From Planctomycetota bacterium (lineage in GTDB: Bacteria > Planctomycetota > GCA-002687715 > DRQF01), in the NCBI GenBank assembly GCA_015485455.1, contig WFTN01000310.1:1-8311 (forward strand): a DNA stretch of 8,311 nucleotides. The letters are read 5' to 3'. The position numbers and the translations under genes were made by a program. The notes beneath the pieces are model-generated. The model saw only the letters and a program-made list of their open reading frames with translations. It ran no database searches and had not been told where the DNA came from. Of this stretch, positions 6,044 to 8,311 are shown piece by piece; positions within the stretch are counted from its first letter, which is position 1; each line of letters opens with the position of its first letter.

Positions 6044-7669
6044 ATGATTCGTATCGTTGTCATCATGGCCGTCACATTCGCCATTTTCGCCCCACAAAGC
6101 ACAGCCCAAACTGGACTTCCTGAAGGTCCAAACTGGGGACGTGGAAGAGATCCAGAAGGGAGCAACTCAGTCTTTGCGACTGCAGACGGTTGTGCAATCT
6201 GCCACAGTGCATCGGAAGAAGCCATTGCCATGCGTAGTGCCACAGGCGAGGATATTTCGCCCCACAATATGTGGCAGACATCCATGATGGCCAACTCCTT
6301 CCGGGACCCGTATTGGCGGGCCCAGGTATCGAAAGCGACTTTGGCTCACCCCAAGAAAGCCGCCGAGATCGAAAAACTCTGCACAACTTGCCATGCTCCC
6401 ATGACCAGTCATACAGCGCGTCTGAGTGGATTCGAGCCGGCGCGGCTGAAGGACTTAGTGGGCATTCCCTTGGCAGAAGATGGTGTCTCTTGCACCGTGT
6501 GCCACCAGGCTCGTCCTGAAAATCTGGGCAAAAAAGAGAGCTTCAATGGTCGACTGGACATCAAACCCGGCCGAGACATTTTTGGGCCCTACCCTGAACC
6601 CACCGGTGGGCCCATGCGCATGTTCTCTGCTTTTACACCCAACCACGGCTCCCACATTCAAACATCGGCACTCTGTGGCAGTTGTCACACTTTGGAAACA
6701 CACCACGCTGTGGGCGCCGAAGGCTTCCAAGAACAAACACCTTATCTTGAATGGCTCAATAGTGACTTCGCCAAAGGCGGCAAGACAGAAAAGAGCTGCC
6801 AAGAATGCCACATGCCAGACTTCGGCAATGTAAGAATCGCCCGCGCCCCTTTTGGCAGTGACTTCAACCTCCCAGCCAGACCCAACTATCGCGGTCATTC
6901 CTTTCAAGGTGGCAATGCTTACATGCTCGACCTTTTGGCCAAGAACCGAGAAGAACTGGGTGTCAAAGCACCTGAGGACGCCCTCAAACGCGCAGCAATC
7001 GCTACCCGCAAGCAACTTGCAGACACGACCGCGAAAGTGAGCATCTTGAATACGCGTATCGAAGACGGTCATCTCAAGTTCGATGTGCGCGTCGAAAACA
7101 AGACAGGACACAAGCTTCCCAGCGGTTATCCATCCCGTCGTATCTGGCTCGCCATGGAGATTCGCCAAAGACGGGGACGCGTCTTCCTTTCTGGTAGCTA
7201 CACAGAAGATGGCCGCCTTGAGGATGTGGAGAATCCCTTAGCCTTGCCTCACGTTGACGTTGTCACAAAAGATAACCAGATTCCCGTATGGGAAACGGTT
7301 GTGGTCGATGCTGCTGGCAAACCAACCACCGAACTTGTGGCCATGGCCCGCTACAAGAAAGACAATCGAATCTTGCCCAAAGGCTGGAAAAAGGACGGTC
7401 CCTATGGCAAGGAAACAGCGCCCGCCGGCATTGGTGACGACAAAGACTTCCTCGGAGGTAGTGATACTGTCCATTACGATTTAGACTTGGGCAAAGACAT
7501 CGAAGACGGGGGTGTCATGATCGCTCGGTTGTTCTATCAGACAATTCCGCCGGTATGGGCTCTTGACCTTCAAAAGGTTGAAACCAAAGAAGCTAAACTG
7601 TTCATGAAGCTATACAAGAAGTCACCGACGAGCACGGAAATCCTCTCTATGGACATCCAAAGGTTCTAA
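6044..7669 (+). CDS. Secreted pentahaem cytochrome c with C-terminal beta-rich domain
   Basis: The protein has 541 residues. A signal peptide covers residues 1-21 (hydrophobic core IVVIMAVTFAIFA, probable cleavage STA|Q), so it is periplasmic or surface-exposed. Five CxxCH haem sites are visible: CAICH 50-54, CTTCH 113-117, CTVCH 150-154, CGSCH 211-215 and CQECH 252-256. Spare histidines (H74, H102, H123, H201, H204, H220, H221, H285) could provide bis-His ligation. After residue about 330 there is no haem. This part has alternating beta-like segments and the ENKTGHKLPSGYPSRRIWL motif (351-369), which I recall in other large multihaem cytochromes with a C-terminal beta-sandwich. No nitrite reductase (CxxCK) or hydroxylamine oxidoreductase cross-link motif is seen, so the likely role is electron transfer or an unidentified oxidoreductase. 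It is transcribed away from the oxidase operon, from which it may draw or to which it may supply electrons. Confidence 0.9.
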   Translation: MIRIVVIMAVTFAIFAPQSTAQTGLPEGPNWGRGRDPEGSNSVFATADGCAICHSASEEAIAMRSATGEDISPHNMWQTSMMANSFRDPYWRAQVSKATLAHPKKAAEIEKLCTTCHAPMTSHTARLSGFEPARLKDLVGIPLAEDGVSCTVCHQARPENLGKKESFNGRLDIKPGRDIFGPYPEPTGGPMRMFSAFTPNHGSHIQTSALCGSCHTLETHHAVGAEGFQEQTPYLEWLNSDFAKGGKTEKSCQECHMPDFGNVRIARAPFGSDFNLPARPNYRGHSFQGGNAYMLDLLAKNREELGVKAPEDALKRAAIATRKQLADTTAKVSILNTRIEDGHLKFDVRVENKTGHKLPSGYPSRRIWLAMEIRQRRGRVFLSGSYTEDGRLEDVENPLALPHVDVVTKDNQIPVWETVVVDAAGKPTTELVAMARYKKDNRILPKGWKKDGPYGKETAPAGIGDDKDFLGGSDTVHYDLDLGKDIEDGGVMIARLFYQTIPPVWALDLQKVETKEAKLFMKLYKKSPTSTEILSMDIQRF

Positions 7670-7694
7670 CCTAAAGAAAATCGAGATCGACAGG

Positions 7695-7724
7695 GAAAAA
7701 GCGTTAGGCAACTAACGCTTTTTC
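7695..7724. terminator. Bidirectional intrinsic terminator between convergent genes
   Basis: A perfect 13-bp stem GAAAAAGCGTTAG with a GCAA loop, A-rich on one side and T-rich on the other, so it ends transcription from both directions. It serves the pentahaem gene (stop at 7669) and the convergent hydrolase gene, whose last three codons and TAG stop form one arm of the stem. Confidence 0.88.
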
Positions 7725-8293
7725 GCTTGGGTCTTTGTCAGATCAACCTCAACCTTCCCACGATAAATCAAATCCTGGTCTTCTCGCTCCCACCAAGACT
7801 CAACCAATGTGACACCTGAGAGTTGCACCTTCCCTGAAAACACCTGGGAACCATTCGCCTCAATGGTAATGGGGCGCTTCACGTTCAACAATTTCTCGTC
7901 GATATAGATCGTCATCTTGTCGACCTTCTTGGTCGAGAGGCTAATCCTATTGCCCGGAAGAATCCGGGCATCCACTTGGGCGTTAGGCATCCGAACCTTA
8001 TCCAAACGCACCCAAAAGGATTCCAACATGTACTTCCCCATGGCTCGATGGCGAACGCGCTTGGGATGAGGGTTGCGTCTTTGTTTCGCCATCCAACCAA
8101 CGATGCCCGGCATCAGCGCCCCCGTTTCTCGCAGGTCAAGCATGTGCCTGTGGCCGGCTAATTCGACGTAGTCAAAGTTGTAGCCCAATTTCTTAAGTTC
8201 ATTCCTGGTTCGTCGCGAGTGAATAACCGGGACAACTTTGTCGGAAGTCCCATGGACGAAAAGTAAGTTTGTATTTGATGCGTTGTAGAGCAA
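7712..8293 (-). CDS. Alpha/beta-hydrolase (prolyl oligopeptidase/esterase-like), C-terminal part only
   Basis: 193 residues remain; the N-terminus with the nucleophile serine is beyond the contig end. FVHGTSDKVVP (12-22 of the fragment) is the family's acid-residue strand, with D18 the probable catalytic Asp. ELAGHRHMLD (44-53) carries the catalytic His (H48 or H50). After about residue 80 comes a roughly 110-residue extension with a WVRLDKV segment, ISLSTKKVDKMTIYIDEKLL, a VFSGKV strand and an LIYRGKVEVDL end. This resembles beta-rich C-terminal extensions I recall on hydrolases of Planctomycetota and relatives. The substrate is unknown. The first five residues of any longer reading, MYKRQ, come from adapter sequence and must not be included. 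The gene converges on the pentahaem gene and shows no functional link to respiration. Confidence 0.82.
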   Translation of the reverse strand: MLYNASNTNLLFVHGTSDKVVPVIHSRRTRNELKKLGYNFDYVELAGHRHMLDLRETGALMPGIVGWMAKQRRNPHPKRVRHRAMGKYMLESFWVRLDKVRMPNAQVDARILPGNRISLSTKKVDKMTIYIDEKLLNVKRPITIEANGSQVFSGKVQLSGVTLVESWWEREDQDLIYRGKVEVDLTKTQAKKR

Positions 8294-8311
8294 CTGTCTC
8301 TTATACACATC
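8294..8311. other. Nextera/Tn5 mosaic-end adapter remnant (not genomic)
   Basis: CTGTCTCTTATACACATC equals 18 of the 19 bases of the reverse complement of the Tn5 mosaic end used in tagmentation libraries. It sits exactly at the contig edge. Read on the minus strand it encodes MYKRQ, a known artefact peptide at contig ends. Genomic sequence ends at 8293. Confidence 0.97.

Noticed and set aside
6455..7168. A 237-residue minus-strand open frame
   Set aside because: It lies wholly antisense to the pentahaem gene, which has a signal peptide, five haem motifs and a ribosome site. The antisense product is compositionally odd and has no recognisable domain.
1..8311. tRNA, rRNA, CRISPR, insertion sequence or attachment-site signals
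   Set aside because: No tandem repeats, transposase motifs, terminal inverted repeats or tRNA-like cloverleaf arms were seen. The only transposon-derived sequence is the library adapter at the right edge.

Overview
The window holds a respiratory gene cluster from a Gram-negative-type bacterium. It encodes a C-family (cbb3-type) haem-copper oxidase, its copper-loading and assembly factors, and several periplasmic c-type cytochromes. The taxon cannot be fixed from the sequence. An oversized CcoO, a multihaem cytochrome with a C-terminal beta-rich domain, and a hydrolase with a distinctive C-terminal extension recall Planctomycetota or deltaproteobacterial-type lineages; this is inference only. 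The right edge carries 18 bases of Nextera/Tn5 mosaic-end adapter, so this is the raw end of a shotgun contig and the last 18 bases are not genomic.

Minus-strand operon, read right to left from about 5740 to beyond base 1: (i) a membrane-anchored dihaem cytochrome c with a TTG start at 5639; (ii) ccoN, the catalytic subunit, with all haem and CuB ligands and the cross-linked tyrosine; (iii) ccoO, a monohaem subunit with two large insertions; (iv) a 107-residue CcoS-like protein with an extra N-terminal membrane helix; (v) a 61-residue single-helix protein resembling the N-terminal anchor of CcoP without haems; (vi) a CcoI/FixI-type copper P-type ATPase that lacks the usual HMA domain and runs off the left edge. 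The genes overlap or nearly abut at every junction and most starts have clear Shine-Dalgarno sequences. No ordinary dihaem CcoP follows ccoO. The simplest reading is that CcoP function is split between the dihaem cytochrome at the front and the small anchor near the back.

The roughly 400-base divergent spacer (5640-6043) carries a near-consensus sigma-54 (-24/-12) element pointing into the oxidase operon. A perfect 6+6 dyad about 125 bases upstream of the predicted start is a possible enhancer-binding site, and the predicted leader contains a GC-rich hairpin. This suggests that the operon is switched on by an activator-dependent sigma-54 system.

On the plus strand, 6044-7669 encodes a secreted pentahaem cytochrome c. 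It ends at a strong bidirectional terminator shared with a convergent, truncated alpha/beta-hydrolase gene (7712-8293, minus); the last codons and stop of that gene lie inside the terminator stem.

Functionally, periplasmic electrons probably pass through c-type haems (dihaem protein, CcoO, possibly the pentahaem protein) to the CcoN haem b3-CuB site, where O2 is reduced. The ATPase exports copper for CuB and the CcoS-like protein helps maturation.
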